This document shows positions 22,601 to 37,600 of a stretch of 64,000 bases of DNA, piece by piece (the first letter of the stretch is position 1; each line of letters starts with the position of its first letter). Made by a program: the position numbers and the translations under genes. The notes beneath the pieces were generated by a model that saw nothing but the letters and a program-made list of their open reading frames with translations, had not been told where the DNA came from and searched no databases. Origin of the DNA: Polyodon spathula (taxonomy: Eukaryota; Chordata; Actinopteri; Acipenseriformes; Polyodontidae); contig NC_054538.1 of the NCBI RefSeq assembly GCF_017654505.1, positions 65,416,524-65,480,523 on the forward strand, written 5' to 3'.

Positions 22601-25600
22601 TAAATCATGTTATGATATCTCAAAATGACTTCCTGTTTATTTAGAGATATCTGGAAATCATTTTAAGATACGTCAAAATTACTTCCTGTCATTTAGAGAT
22701 ATTTTGGAATGAACAGGAAGTAGTGTCAAGATATCTGTGAAAATGCTGTATGTTTTGAATTGACTTCCTGCCCATTTCGAGATCTCCCTAAATGAACAGT
22801 AAGTTATTTTGAGATATATCTTAAATTTAATTTCAGATATCTGAAAGTTATTTAAAGATATCCAGCATTTCCTTTAATTGGTAAATACCCGTCAGAGACA
22901 GTTTCAAAAGTTATTTGACGGGTAGAATGAGTGAGCGAGCATGCCTCTAGTGCACCGCTAGTCTATGCCCTTTTAAAGGCACAGCCAATCGAATGAGTGA
23001 GTGATGGGGCAGTTCCTGCCTCAGTGCATGCTTGTTAACAAAGCAAGTCTCAATAGGCCGATTCAATCCATGCCTTCTCCTTTTGTTCCTCCTTGAGGGG
23101 AGGGTTTGTTTATTTTTATGTTTTATCTGATTACAAGATTTTTTTTTTTTAATGGTCCACAGGTTAACTAATAAAGTTTCATGATTTGACGATTAATATC
23201 AGGTTCATCTGTAGAAAATGATTCACTTTATTTAGTTCAACTATAATTCTGTTCAATGCATTTTAAGAGAATATGGAACCATTGTTGTGTTCCATGGACC
23301 TGCCACTATTTACTTTTAGGTGTTTTTATCAAAATCACTACAGAATTATACAAGCTTAACTGTTAGTAAAATAAAAAGCAAAAACAGTTTTGAAGTAGCA
23401 CTTCTCCACTAACCACTTTACTGGCACATTAGGCCGATATTTCTGCAATGCTAATTTACAGAGTGCACACCATGTTGGCATCCATTGATGCTAATGTAAT
23501 GTTCTGTGTCCCTGGTTTGACAACAGGTGCTGATGTACCCTCTCCAGGATGGTTATCTGGTGCAGAGTCAACGTGGCAGGCAGTCTCCTCCTCCAGCAGC
23601 AGCAGTAACCGCGAGAGACGTCTCAGCACAACCTCTGACAGTGGGGACACAGGAATAGGCATGTCCTGCTCTGACAGTGTAGAGGGTGAGAGCCTTTCAA
23701 CCCAGCAGAATCCTGCTGTATGTCTTTACACATTTGATTGGTTGGAAACCCATAGCAACAGTAGGCTCCGGTTCCCTATGTTCCATTCTTTGTCAAAAAC
23801 AAATGCATGTGTGTTTGGAGTTGTGACCCCACTCTGTTGGTCCCTTGCACCTTTTTGGTTCCTAAAGGTCAGTGCCCCTGGTTCCCACAGTATTGGATGA
23901 ACAGATGTTTTGTTGTTGTTTTTGCTTATAAGTAAGCTCATCAGTTACTGTGGTCATCTGTTTGTACAGCAGATTCATGTGATGCAGTGAGTTTCCAGTC
24001 CTACTTGTCTGTCTGGTGTCTCAATTGTCTTTTTCTGCTGTCAGTTCAGGTGCTAGATGGCTTATTTTAAAGAAAATATTTTAAAAAACGAAACTGGATT
24101 ACTGTATGTGCACAGGATACTGATAGTAGCTGTCTCTAACAAGTTCTTGAGTTAGCCTTTCTCCTAGCCACGTTACATTTTGGATTGAGGAGATAGGAAA
24201 GTTATTTTAAACGGTTGTTGGAGAGAACTTTAGAGAAACAATTAAATCCTAATCGTTAACTATTTTCAAGCAAACCAACTGGTAGTTTAGTTTATTTTTT
24301 CAGTTGATACTATTTTAACACTGTCTGCATGTGAAAACACTATTTGCACAGAACAAAGAGAATAAGTGTTTTACAGCTGTGAACTAGTAGAGTAAACATT
24401 TTAAATCACAGCAACAGGGTAGTCTTATGCGTACTTCAGAGGATTAGGGTACTGCTCAATAGGTCTGAGTATTCTGTTAAATGTTCAATTAAAAAGTGCA
24501 TAATTGACATTGTATATGTTTTATTTACATCAAGAACAGAAAATCAATATTCTGATCGTCTTTAGTTCTTGCCAGGTTTAACGTAACAGAAGGCCCATGA
24601 CTTTTAATCCTCACAGTTGTGAGTCAAGTAACAGTAAAACATATACCTATCTGTGGAATTTCAGCCAGACTGTTTTGGTTTGTATTAACCAAATACATCT
24701 GTGTCTCCTAGGCCAGTCAGCATCAGTGCCAACAGCTTCAGTCTTTGTGCTTACATGCAGATATTGTTGTGCTTTGTCATTACGGCATGATAGAGTGTTT
24801 TCTTTTTAGTTTCCATGAGAACCTGGCTGACATTTTGTGTAGATTTTGACCATTTGCAGTGTGTTTCTGCTGACAACTGCATACAATGGTACAGAGCAAT
24901 AGCAGCCATGAACTAGTTTTCGAAGGCCTACATCACGAGTCTTGATAACTGTCACACTCTTTTCTTGACATTCATTGTTAATGAATCACTGTGCTGGTGT
25001 GATTCTCCTAAACCACATTGTAATGAGGTTAAGAAGGGGTTCCCTGATGCACTCCAAGACAGGGTTATCTGTTAGTGATATGTCATGACAGTGGAACAAC
25101 AGAATACAAAGGGTTTTCCTACAGCACATGTTTTTTTTGTTTTGTTTTTTGCAGTGACAGTTAAAACACTAAGTTACCGTACAGATAGGCATGTCTGTAA
25201 ATGCTGTCTCTCACTGGAGTCATTTCGTATTGTTCTTGGTTAGCAGGTAATACTAAATGTTGTTAAAGAGCGCTGTACAAATCACATATGTAATGACCAC
25301 CTGCCCACATATGTAATAACCACAATATGTAATATATGACCTTAAACCATGAACTTGGTAATCACAGTATCGAAAAAAGGTTGCAGTTTCAAAACAGTTG
25401 TCATAATTAACTAAAAGAGTATACTTTAATCATTGAGCAGTCATTATGAGGGGTAAGCAAATGACTTTTTAAAAAATCTTTATTTCCAAAAACCAGCACT
25501 AATGAATATTATTAGTTATAAGTTAAACTGTTATTTAAATACATAAATAAATATGTACTAAGTAATTCACGTTCATTAGTATGGATGCAACATTTGTGGG

Positions 25601-28600
25601 AGACATTATGTATGTGAACAGGTGGTTGTTACATTTGTGGTTTGTACAGCTCCCTCCATCACCATTTCATAATTAACATTATGACATAGACAGTCATCGG
25701 TTCATATTGATAGCTTTTGACACCTTGTGAATCAGCCAGCAAGACAGCTGGCAAGTGTAGCAGCTGGTTAGTTGTTATGCAACACTTGCAGCTAGCAGTA
25801 CTTTATGTAACTGAGAACCTTGTTCTGTCTATAAAGGGTAAAATCAGGTTGTATTCTCCATAATTCATTTTGCTTTCATTGAGTAAAGGTACATAAACAG
25901 CAGCTCTGACATCCCCAAAAATATTGTTTGCTGTAGTAATAAATAATAATTGCTAACATCTTCTGTAGTTTTTACAAGTATTTTGAATATCAATTACTGT
26001 ATTGCGTCTCTCTTGCTTGAAACAGTCATGTGAAAGAAGGGTTACAGTAGTTCTGCAAAACAGTATGTATGTAGGAGCTTTACTTGGTGATGTCAGCTCT
26101 TACCCGTGTATCAGTGAGACTTCTTCATGGGATTGGACAGCCTCCAGTGCTTTCAGCTGTAACAGTGTTTGTTTGTGAGGGATTTAGAGGCCTTGCAATG
26201 ATTCATCAGCAGCCTCTTATGAATGCCCTCAATCTGTACTGCTGGCAATTAGTTAATGCTTTCCTTAGTGTTCTGTAATGTAAGTAGCTGACTAGAGATG
26301 ACGCCTAGATACTAAAATATATTTTTCACAATAATGAATTCCTTCTGTACAGTGTTGAAATATATTTACATGATATGAGGGAAGCTTGGCAAAAAACCAA
26401 AAAAAAAAAAAAAAAAAATAGTTAGGTAAGTAATGTTCATTTGTATTTAGTTTTTTGTAGTATTATTATTTTACTCTTACATTTCTGAATCAAGGAATGA
26501 ATTGTCCATATTTTCAGAGAAGAGTGTTTGTGTGTATATATCATTTCAAAACAAAACTTGGATTAGGTGCATAAAACTTAGCTAGAGTAGGTTAGCCCCT
26601 AAACTTTAGGGAATTTCTTATCATTGTTTAAAGATAAAGTTGGCCTGATCAGCAGTTATCACAATGTAAACAATCTCAAGCTTGTGTGTTTAACATTATA
26701 TTTTTAATAGATTTATATATCATTTTAAGGCTAGATTTCCTATATTTTTAAAGCCATGTCCATGTGTGGAGGTATTTTAACTACCATCCTAAAAAATGAT
26801 ATAGAGGCTTAAAATAAAATTCAAGGGACACTTGAAACTGATCTGATGTTAACTGTATTTCTCTGTAGCTTACCCACTTCCCATGTTCATCAGTTCATCA
26901 AAAATCCCACCTTTCTGCCTTTTTAGTTTAACGTTCCCTAGAGTTAATTTCATAATACCAATTCTTTATGTACATTTCTTTAAAACATGAGGCAATGACA
27001 TTATTTAGTCCTGAAACTGTGGGATTACCTCGGGGCTGTTTACCATTGAGGTAGTGTTTACATAACTTAAATATGTGTGTTTTAATTCATGATGTAAAAT
27101 CATTATGTACATTTGTTTTCTTAATGGGTATGTATGATGGGTGGCCTTTGGCCAGTTACTGTGTGTGGAGAATTTTTTTTTGTGAAAAACCTAACAAACC
27201 ATCACCACAGATGGTGAAGGGTTATGTAGGTCATCTGAGAGTAAAATCAGTGATGCATTATTAAAACACTGGATTATGAGCTCTGTGCTCATTTGGTTTG
27301 ATATGATACACAGTGTGCTTATTCCTCACCAACCTGAATAATTACTAAATTGGCTGTCATGTGTCAGGATTGCAGGTCAGGTCCTGACTGGTGTTTTCCT
27401 ATTCCACTCACAGTGTAGTAAAACAAGGGCTCTTTGGGAATATAAAACAGCATAAAAATGACTCACACTCTTAAGTGGGGGGTCTTTGTTTGATCCAGTA
27501 TTCCTCTAATGTATGACTGGTGTAGAGCCAGGATATCAGATAACTGCTGATCAGGTTCTCTGGGCAACCTGGTTCTCAAGAAACTGAGCAGTGCTTGAAA
27601 AATAGATGAAGGCTTAACCAAGGCAGCCTTTCAATGCAATGCTTAACCTTGAGAAAAACTATTATTAGTTTATAGTTATTATTATAATTTGTTCAGCACA
27701 CAATTATCGGCAAGTCTTTGGATATTTATGCTGACAGCATATTTCATCCCCTGGTTGAGCTCTGATATTTGCAAATCCATACTCTTTCAGTAAGATTTGC
27801 AACAACCTAAATTAATTTAAATGTGAATATATATTCAGTCTCAGTTTCCTTAATAAAAAGTAATGACTGGGTATAAAAGGGATGCTCTCTGAGGATACAT
27901 ACTTGTGGTTACTTTTGTAGGACGATGGTGGATTCATTCAAAACGAGTTCCATCTTGCTGTGCATGGGCAGGATACGCCAGTTCACGTTATAATTTTGAA
28001 CATCAGCGATCAAGTAGTTTTGTCTGTTGCAACAAGCTGGATTTATTTTTGCTTATGGCGCCAGTCATTTCTTGCAAACGCTTACGCAGTCAAGGTCAGA
28101 GTAAGGATAGCAGTTGAGTGTAACGTTACCGTGAAGGAGGTAGAAGATGCTGGAAGGTAATGTGAGCTCTGTGACCGAAGAGACAGGAATACATTCAGGG
28201 ACAGCTAAAGAGAGGCGAATAGGATTTTTCAGATTCCCAGGCCTCCGGACTGTTTACACAGAAAGCACAGCCAAATGTGGTTCAGACTTCTTATCCAGGT
28301 GATAAGTAGCTTGTTATTGCATAGTCCCCAGAAAAGAAACATCTCTATTTTATTGCAATTAATTTATATAAGGATGCATGAAGTGTGGTTGTTAGACCAC
28401 ATTTTCAACTACTAAAAACTCAAAAGCACAGTTTAACCCTTCAGATTCTGTCATGCCGGTGGGTGTCTTGCAATTCTTGAAGTCAGAGCTTGTACCTGTT
28501 TCTTTTATTTTACTTTAATAGCAGTGGAAATGGGGAAGGTAATGATATTCAGCAGCTTGCATGTGTCATCAAGTAAATTAGCAGCCTTGGACTCTGAAGG

Positions 28601-31600
28601 TTTTACCAGCAAGTTGTAAGACTAATCAGTAAAACCCATGGGAAAATGTCTTCTAATGTATTGCATTAGAAAACCCTGCCCCTTTGGAGAACAGTGATCC
28701 CTTAATCCCAGTGTGCAATAATAGCATGAATTACAACATTTGTCACATTTAGGGCTTCTGATTTTAACTGATAAAGGTGTCTGCTAAATGAAAAAATAAT
28801 TTAAAAAAAAAAAGATAGAACAGCCCAGATACAAGAATAATTAAATCGGTATATAGCCAGTAAACACTGGAAAAACACTGGAAATGGTTACTCAATTCAG
28901 GTTGACTTCATCCCTTTACCATAAAAAAAAAAAGCTTCAAAAAACAAGGGCAAATCACCTTTCTATGCAGTTGGGCAATGTCCCTCCTTCCTGACTCGTC
29001 TCTATCATTGATTCATTCTGAATACTTTAAACCCGCCCCAACTACTGACTGGCAGCAAAATATACATGGAGATTCCGCTTGCAAGATTTAAAATTACAAT
29101 TACAGTAGAAGGCTTCTTTGTGGGATTTAAAGCTATATTACAGTTAGAAGGTGAGAATTTAAAACAGAATTCCAAATTGTGGGGAAATGCAAAAAAAATG
29201 CCTACACACAAAAAAAAAAAAAACAGAAGTATGTGCCATAAGTAGTTTGTTGTGGAAGACAGCAAAGGAAAGAAGATACAACTAAGTGTGCAAGATACCA
29301 CTATTGTGACAGAAAAAAAAAGCCCAATCATTTTGGAAAGTAACGGAAAACAATAATTTCATACAATTTGTAAAAAGCGAAAGCCCCGAAAAAAGAACAA
29401 AAAAAAAACCGATTTACATAAAACTAAAAAATAGCTAGAAAATAAGAATGAAAAATGAAATTAATAAAAAATTAAAAACAGAAGCCCTAATCATATTATA
29501 CTTCTTGCTCTGAGTTCATTGAGGACCGAGGTTATCAGAGATGGGAAAGAAGCTGGTGTACTTTGCTTGAATGAAAGCACTAATAGCCAGCTTTTTAAGA
29601 ACTTGGGTTCTGTCCAGGGATGCATCAGTTTCTGAAAACACAGGTCGCAAGTTTTATTTTAAGGATTTTTTGTGATAAAGTAGCAAAGCAGAATAGGAAA
29701 GTAGACTTGTATAAATGTATTAGTCTACATAACAAGAGCTGGAGACCATGGTACTGTAGCTGTCTAGCAGGGTGATAAAAAACAAATGTGAAAATGTACA
29801 AAAGCAACTAAAGATAGCAGATAAAAAAAAAATAGATTACATCATCAAACTGTTTAATGATTAACTGTTTTACATTACCGTAGCTTCACTCATTCGGTTT
29901 ATATTCGTCATGTGAAATTGGAGGAAGCGCTGTGCAACTGCACAATGAAGACAGACTGATTTAACATGCAAAAAAAAACAACGCAGGCTGTGACAAATAA
30001 ACAAATAAATTGTAACATTAAAGAGATGGTCTTTGTATCAGAAACTATTATAATATTTAATATAATAATATAGTATATATATATAATTTTAAAATAAGCG
30101 TTGGTAAACGCAACTGACGTTTATCTTAGTGTTGTATATCGAGTGCTGACAGTAGATCATTTATGGCTGGTGACCTGACCCTGGATTTGCAGGTTTCATT
30201 CGACTTTATGAAGCAAGATTTGTTAATTCTATAGGGTGATGCAAAACTTTTGGCCATAGCTGCATATTCTTTAAATCCAAAGCTTCTTTTTGTTGTTGAG
30301 TTGAACTCATTTCAGTATATATATTTAACAAAATAATTCCAGTAAATTTTACTTCCTAATGAAATAATATAATTTTGTACACTGTTAAAAATATATAGTT
30401 TTTACAAGAACTCAGACTCCCAGAATCCTCATCCTTTGGAACTCCCGTTTTTTTTTTTTCTCACATGTCATCAGACTCATGTGCGTCAGATTTGTTGCAT
30501 TAAAATATCTGGAAGGAGCAGTCAGAAAATCTTTGTCTTTTATAAAGAAAATACGACCTAAGAAATTATGGAAATACATTTCACTGTAGTGAAGATTTAC
30601 TGGAATTATTTTGCCTGTGTACCTTTGTGGTCCTTTTTTTGTAATCTGCTTTAAAGAGTAAGTAGCCGGGTTCTGGAAAATATAGTTGCACTCCCTCACG
30701 TGTTGCTACAACTGTTTAAATAATGTACCTGTAATTTCTTTTCATTGTGACCATCTTGACAACTTTTTACACTTGGAACTTTTAAGCTCTTTTCAAAATG
30801 GCCGCGCTAATATGCTGGTGGTGTAAGGGTTATTGGCCGCATTGTCAAACAGATAAGACAGCAATAACGATCCATGGTGTGGTACGGAAGAGAAAAGCTA
30901 GAGCACTTGTTTTTTTGTTTTTTTTTAAATCGCTATTTGTGCAGTGGTTTAGAGCGGCCATTTTGAAAACATCTTAAAAATTATAAGTGTAAAAAGTTGT
31001 CAGGATGTAAAATTACAGGTACGTTATTTAAACAGCTGTAGCAACCCATGGGGATGTAAAACACTATATTTTTCTGAACCCCCGTTACTTACTCTTTAAC
31101 CCTTAGCGGTCCATTTATTCAGCGCCTGTCAGGCGCATCAGGTCCAGTTTCTTGTCACATGCGCTGTTTATTTTACACACGCTGTTTAAAAGTAATTTTA
31201 TTCAAAGTAAAACAGGTTTAAAAGGCACTGCATATCAACAGGACACTCAGTATTGCATCTCCAGCCCCGCCCCACCCCTTGTTCACTGTGTAGTCGCTGT
31301 ATAGTCGTGCATACTGATAAATCATCTCCTGATCCTTCGTTTTATCACCAAACTCCTCAGTAATACAATCCAAGTCATTTTTTTGTTACTTTAACTTCTC
31401 AAAACGCTCTGGAAATCTCTGATATTCTTTGAGTGCTGGATGCAGAAGCAGCTATCTTGTTTGTTTATGTCTGTGTTAGGTCTGTGGTGCAGGGCCTCTG
31501 TGTAACATTCAGACCCGCCTCCCTTTTTTTTCGGCTCCTATCGATCTCACTCGGGCCATTGAAAGGGTTCTCTGCTTTTTCTGGAGAAAAAACGACAAGA

Positions 31601-34600
31601 CACTTGTGCTTGACGTCTTTTTGATGATGTCAGACAGGGTCCGACATCGGAACAGAAAGGGAAAATTGTAATGTCGGACCTGGTCTAATATAGAACCGCA
31701 AAGGGTTAATAAGGCAATGAGTAAATCTCTTGTAAGATGAGATATGGGAGGTATATAGAAAAGTGATATACTGGAATAAACCTAGTGGTTTGAGAACATG
31801 ATGTTATTTTAATACACTGAAATGCATTTTTGGCAGTTGCATTACTGACAGGGGTCATATTTTTGTGGTGTATCTGACTCACTGGTTTTCAGTATACATT
31901 TTAATATGGACGATGACATATTTAATAAATAGAGGTCACAGCCCAGACGTAAGTGCATTTTCATCGGACGTGAATCGTATTTGTATTCGTATCCGTATTC
32001 GGATTTGTTCTTTTTTTTTCTTAATGGATATCCTTCCGTCTCTTCAATATCCTGCCTAATACAGTATTTAGAAACACTTTGCAAAGATAAAAATCTATAT
32101 CCTGTCTCCTTCTCGGATTTCAGCATGGTGCCTTAAATTAGAACCCACAACTCTGACTTAATACTATAGCTTGGGAAGAATGCAACTTTGTATAGTAGTG
32201 CTGGGGCAACTTGGATTTCAAAGTTACAGTAACAATGCTGGTCGAATAACCCGGCATCCTGTCAAATTAACTATTAAATAAAGGACGTCTTCTGTACAGT
32301 AGAATGTATTTATTTCAGACATGATTTATGCATTGGTTTACTTGGCATGATATCAGTCATGTGCACATTCTGTTATATAAATGAATACAGACATTTTCAG
32401 TTTTGTCACTTACTACATTTCAGGCAATGTTTGTTTAAATATTTAAATATTTGTTGCAACATTACTGTAAAATCAGCCATTGACTGTAACCTGCTTGTGA
32501 TCTCCATTAGATCCTGTTCAGCTGCAGTATATGTCACTGGTCGGAACGTGAAAGGTCCTGACACTCACGCCTGGGGAGCATTTCTTCTGAATAAACCTGA
32601 GCAGGTCTTTTGCATTCCTTCAAATCACAGGACACTGGGACACACCTGCATGTTCGGAAGAGTTGTAGAAATAAAATCACCTGTGGTGGCTTGGAGAAAC
32701 CAAAAACCTGATGAATTAACTGGCAGAGTACAGCTGCTTCGATAGTCGAAAGTCCTAGATTTTCTGTTTCTTTTGCTTGTATATACAGCTGGAAAGAAAT
32801 TAGAATACAAAGCAGATACTAAAACATATCGGATGTGAGTACTCAAATGGTCATACACAGAAATCACATGCCTCCAAATGATGCCTACTCTAGCGGAATG
32901 TTTGTGATGACATAACCATATGTGCCAAGTAGTGAATAACAAACTCAGCTACATTAAAACCTACTCTAGAGTATCACTGTGGCTGGAATGAGCAGCTACA
33001 AATGAACACTATCTTGAAGTAGTTTTACTTGTAGAGTATTGTATAAATTGTATATCTGAACTTTGGACAAACTCTTACAAACTCTTGCTGATCTCACCCT
33101 AGTGGAGAGGGTAAAGGTTTAAGTCACCTATAACCCTAGAGGTGAATTCTTACAAGGTTTGAGCCTCCCTGAAGCAAATTCCTGGGCCACATTCCAATTA
33201 TGGGCCCACTGCACACTGCTTTAGAAATAGTTTTAGTGAGAGAAGAGTATTCTTGGTACTTGTAAACAGCACATAGGTTAGAAGTTAAATTTAAATGACA
33301 TGACAGAGTCGCATGCTCATGGGCTTGGTGGGGCCTTGTGCAGGTCTTTTTTAAGCTGCAAGTCGCAGAATACAGGAACATTTTGTTATGCAATGCACAG
33401 CACATGTTAAGATTGCTAAATCGGGGACAGGGTGTGCATTGAAGAAAAACATCAGATAACTTTCTATTATAGGAGTGCTTTACTCTCCACTGTTGTATTT
33501 CTTGTTCTTCTTAACGTACCAGCTTTAACAAATGTAAATTGAAGCTTCTATCATTAACTACAGCAGCTGCAAGTGTGGCAGTGTTGAAGAAAAATAATGA
33601 ACTGTGGTATCTCACATAAATAAGCCAATAACATGATAATTTACTTGGATAGTGGCCAGGATGCTGATTTTGATCACCAGCTTCATTTGAAAACAGGATG
33701 GAATTAACAACAAATAAGAAACCTGTAAAGTAGTGTGTCCTAAAATGATTTTAGTCTTTGCACGGTTCTTGTTCTGCAGTAGTATGTCCTAAAATGATTT
33801 TAGTCTTGCACGTTTCTTGGGTCCCAGTTTGTTTAGTGCTCCAGGACAGCTGATTTTTCAATCTTGTAATAAATAATGGACTATGCAAAGATACCAAAAT
33901 GTACTGTTTTTAATAAGTTTGCAGATTTTGTTATAAGTATACAGTACATGTAAAATGAAGTGCATGCTCTGACACTTTGAAACAGCTTAGTTGTGGATTT
34001 GCCTGTCAAGCTACTGCATTACTTACTGTAATATCTGACAGAATCTATTAACCTGAATATGTAATCTGGCCCATCTATAAAGAGAAATGGCCTGCTGGTC
34101 CTTGTTGATTTGTATGCAGTTATAGCAAGTAAATTGACAGATCTCGTCAAGTAATAAATAGTGTTTATTTTTTCTTTTCTGTTCTTGTTCTGCACTCATC
34201 TCTGAAACAAAGCAACAACAGAGAAACAAAGAAGAACACACAAATGCCAAACGTCAAAAAGAGGATATTAAAAAACAGCGGAGCAGATATAAGCATTTCT
34301 TCATGAAATGTTAAATTATACTAGCTCAGTGAGCCTTGCTTTTAAACTTTAATGGATGTTAAGCTTCCTTTGCTGAACTGTTCCATTCGTCTTTGATACA
34401 TTTTGCGCAAATGCTATGTAGCTTTGCATTCATTCAGGCAGAGATGCTGTAATCCACCTCCAGCTGTCAGATCATCCATGTTAAATCATTTATTTATGCA
34501 CATGGCATCCTGCTTTAAGACGGCGTAGGAGTTTGTGACAAGTTTGCACAGGGAATATCAAACGCAATACATTCTGCATTGCAGATCTTTTTTTTTTTTT

Positions 34601-37600
34601 AGTTTCGTTAAGTGTTCTACAGAAGCAGTGCTCTTAAGTTTACTTTACCCTTGTCATTTATTTCACCCTGGGTGGGTGTGGGTGTGGGTGTGGGTACAAA
34701 CTAGTTAATTTGACAGAACTAAACTATCCCTGTATTGCCTAATTCCGCTGGTTCATCAAATTGACTTAAGACTGACTTTGTAGTATTGAGAACTTGCTGT
34801 CACTGCTTTGGATCCCAGTTTAATGGATGCCTCACACAAACCTACAAGGGACCCAGCATGTCGATCACCGTGCACATAGCGTTTGAAATTATCACCGTGG
34901 GCATATTGTATGAAATAAGGATTGCGACTTTGTTGTGGTCAGGCAGTTGTTCCACAGCACTATTTATTTGAAGTTTCTCTGGCATTATGAATTAGGAATT
35001 TCCTTTGCTTGCTCAACTGTACTCTTCTGCAGTTATAGTGTGCAGTTAGTTACTGTTCCAGCTCTCAATTTCTTGCTCTCCCACCCCTGCAGTGGAAGCA
35101 GAACATCCAAATTGTCTTTCTGGTGCATTTCTGTTGATGCGTGAAACTAGAGCTGCAAAAAACTGCACAGCATACCACGTACTGCACAGCACACCAGCAT
35201 CGGCTGTGACCTTCACCTAGTCTATAAAGAATGATAAGTGCACTGTAACTTCTGAAAGAGAACCGATTGTCACATCAAGGTGGTAACATTCCAGGCCACA
35301 CACAAAAAGCTTTTTATGACACAGCCAGCTAAATAATGTGAGGAACCAGTTCACTTCAATAGTTGAATCCCCCGAAAACCTCTGAAGTAAACCTCTCCTC
35401 TGAATTTTTGTTTTTCCTTTTCTAACTATTGAAACAGATTTTTATCATTTAATGTGTTTTTTTTTTTTTGGTCTGTATGACCAATCAGAAAAACCATCAG
35501 TGCTGCTACTTTGATGTATGTACCGGACTAGATGTTTACATAGAAAAGACTTTGCCTCAGTTGTTGAGATAAGAAATAAAAGCAGAAAGGAAAGAGAAGT
35601 CCCAATCAACTGTAATTTGCTAAGAAAACCTGTTATATTTCTAGTTTGTAAAGATGTTTAACTCTATGTTGGTACCTCTAACACATAAACAATGATCCAC
35701 CCTAAATGGCAAATGCCTTCCATGTTAGAACTGGATATCTAAGGAGATGCCAACACCTATTTCAAAATTCCTTGGTGGTTAGCCTTGTCCTAGCAAGGAC
35801 AAAGTGACCAGCAAGATATTTATCAACTTACTGTCTAAGTAGGATTTTAACCAGAATCTGACTTAATCTTTAACCCATTCTGTGAGTTGTATTCTAAGAC
35901 CAAAAACTCATTTATATCTAAATAAAATGTTCCAGCATGAGGACACTTACTGTATACACATACTACTGTATAGTATATCCACTAAAGGGGTTATCTGTAT
36001 TTGGCATTTTGACATTGGTTAAACATTTTGGGAGTGATTAGTACTAGTGCTTAATTTCTTCATGGGTAAGTATAGATACCGCAAAGCACACACTCAGTAC
36101 TGTAGCAACTGGGAATCATTTCAGGAGCCAGTCAGCCGGGCCATGGTCTCACCGCTGTGAGCCCTGGCAGTACTTAGTCTAGTTCTTGGCTCTCTAGAGA
36201 CACACAAAGGGGTTTTACAGAAGGGATTGAGGTGTTGCAGTCACGTGACCCCAGCAGGCAAAGCCGCCAAAGTGGCGGTCAAAACAACCATGGCGGCTAA
36301 TGTAAAAACGGTATCTTCCATACCAAAATGTAATGTGCTTGCAACCGCGGAGCACACTTCTTGCATCCAGTCACAGAAATTAGAAGGATATAGTGATAAG
36401 TGCCAGATAGTTGGAATTTGTGACCCAAGCTGTGCACCCCTCAGTGTATGTTACTATCCTGAAAGACAGCGGTAAACTAGTTTATTTTTTCCTTTTAAGA
36501 AAATTTTACTTACCGTACATGCTTCCAATTAAGAAAATATACATTTTCAGTACAGCACACCCTCGCTATTCATTATAACGAACCTTGGGCTAGAACAAAC
36601 CTGGTTCCTGGACCCCAAATAATTATATATATATATATATGGAGTTGAGTGGGACGAGGTGGGACTAAACTGGGCTAAAGACCAGTGACGGGGAGTGTTT
36701 GTTTTTGTTGTTGTTGTTGTTGTTGTGAAGCAGAGAGAGAAGCAAATAAACAGACAGAATAGTTCCACCCTGAGATTCCTTTTAAAAATGAATTTGTTTT
36801 AGCGGCGCAGGTCATGACCCACAGCGACCTGTTAATTGTTAGCTGTGATCATTTATTAGTGTAATAAATATTGAGTTTGACCCTGAATCTACTGAAGGCT
36901 CATTATTATAGCATTAAGGATTGTTACAATATACACACATTGTCATCATCCTGGTCTGTATGCACGGATGCCACCTCCTCAGTGAAGTCAACTCTTTTGT
37001 CATAAGTGTGCGCTGTGTAACTGCATCCAAAAGGAAAATCATTTTATGTTGCAACAAAGGTGGAAACTATATTAATCGTTTGAAAAAAGCAGTAACACAG
37101 GCATGTCTCTGTTGTGAATATACTATGTTTTCAAAAAGCACTCTGTTTTTTGGCTTGTTCAGCAACCATGATGCAAAGCAAAATTGATTAAAAAAACAAC
37201 GAAAAAAAAACTTGAGGATCTGATGAACTTTTCATGTCGGGTTGATTTAGATTTCAGTTTGGGATTCTTTCATGTTGGATTAAGATTTGGTCCACTCTGA
37301 AACGATTCATGTAAACGGTCAACATCTTTTGGTAAATAGACTCACTATTAAAACTGTATATATTTTTGGTGAAGACTAGAGTATCATAACTTTGTATGGG
37401 AATTAAAAAAAAAAAGTTTGTTCTAGTGTCAGTAACTGGAATCTGTAGATTATTATTATTTTTTTTTGTTCCTGTAAAATTAACTTCAGCGAGTGACAGA
37501 GAAACAGTTAAGCTAAGAGACTGTACTGGGACTCTGCTGTGCAAAAAATTGTACAGCTTTAACAATATGTTCCAGAGTAAGTAGCAGAGTTCAGAACAAA

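Larger units (their letters stand above)
31710..36239. other. CEP85L intron 2, central part
   Basis: One tandem duplication and a GGGTGT repeat (listed). The 132-codon ORF at 32347 has no recognisable domain. Confidence 0.5.

Noticed and set aside
27905..28160. Overlapping ORFs after a TTTTGTAG acceptor-like site, considered as a CEP85L exon
   Set aside because: The phase and sequence do not fit, because exon 2 joins exon 3 perfectly without it.
32347..32745. Plus-strand ORF of 132 codons
   Set aside because: No known domain, no good splice sites in phase with CEP85L, and intronic position.
34670..34695. Interstitial telomere repeat
   Set aside because: The unit is GGGTGT, not TTAGGG.
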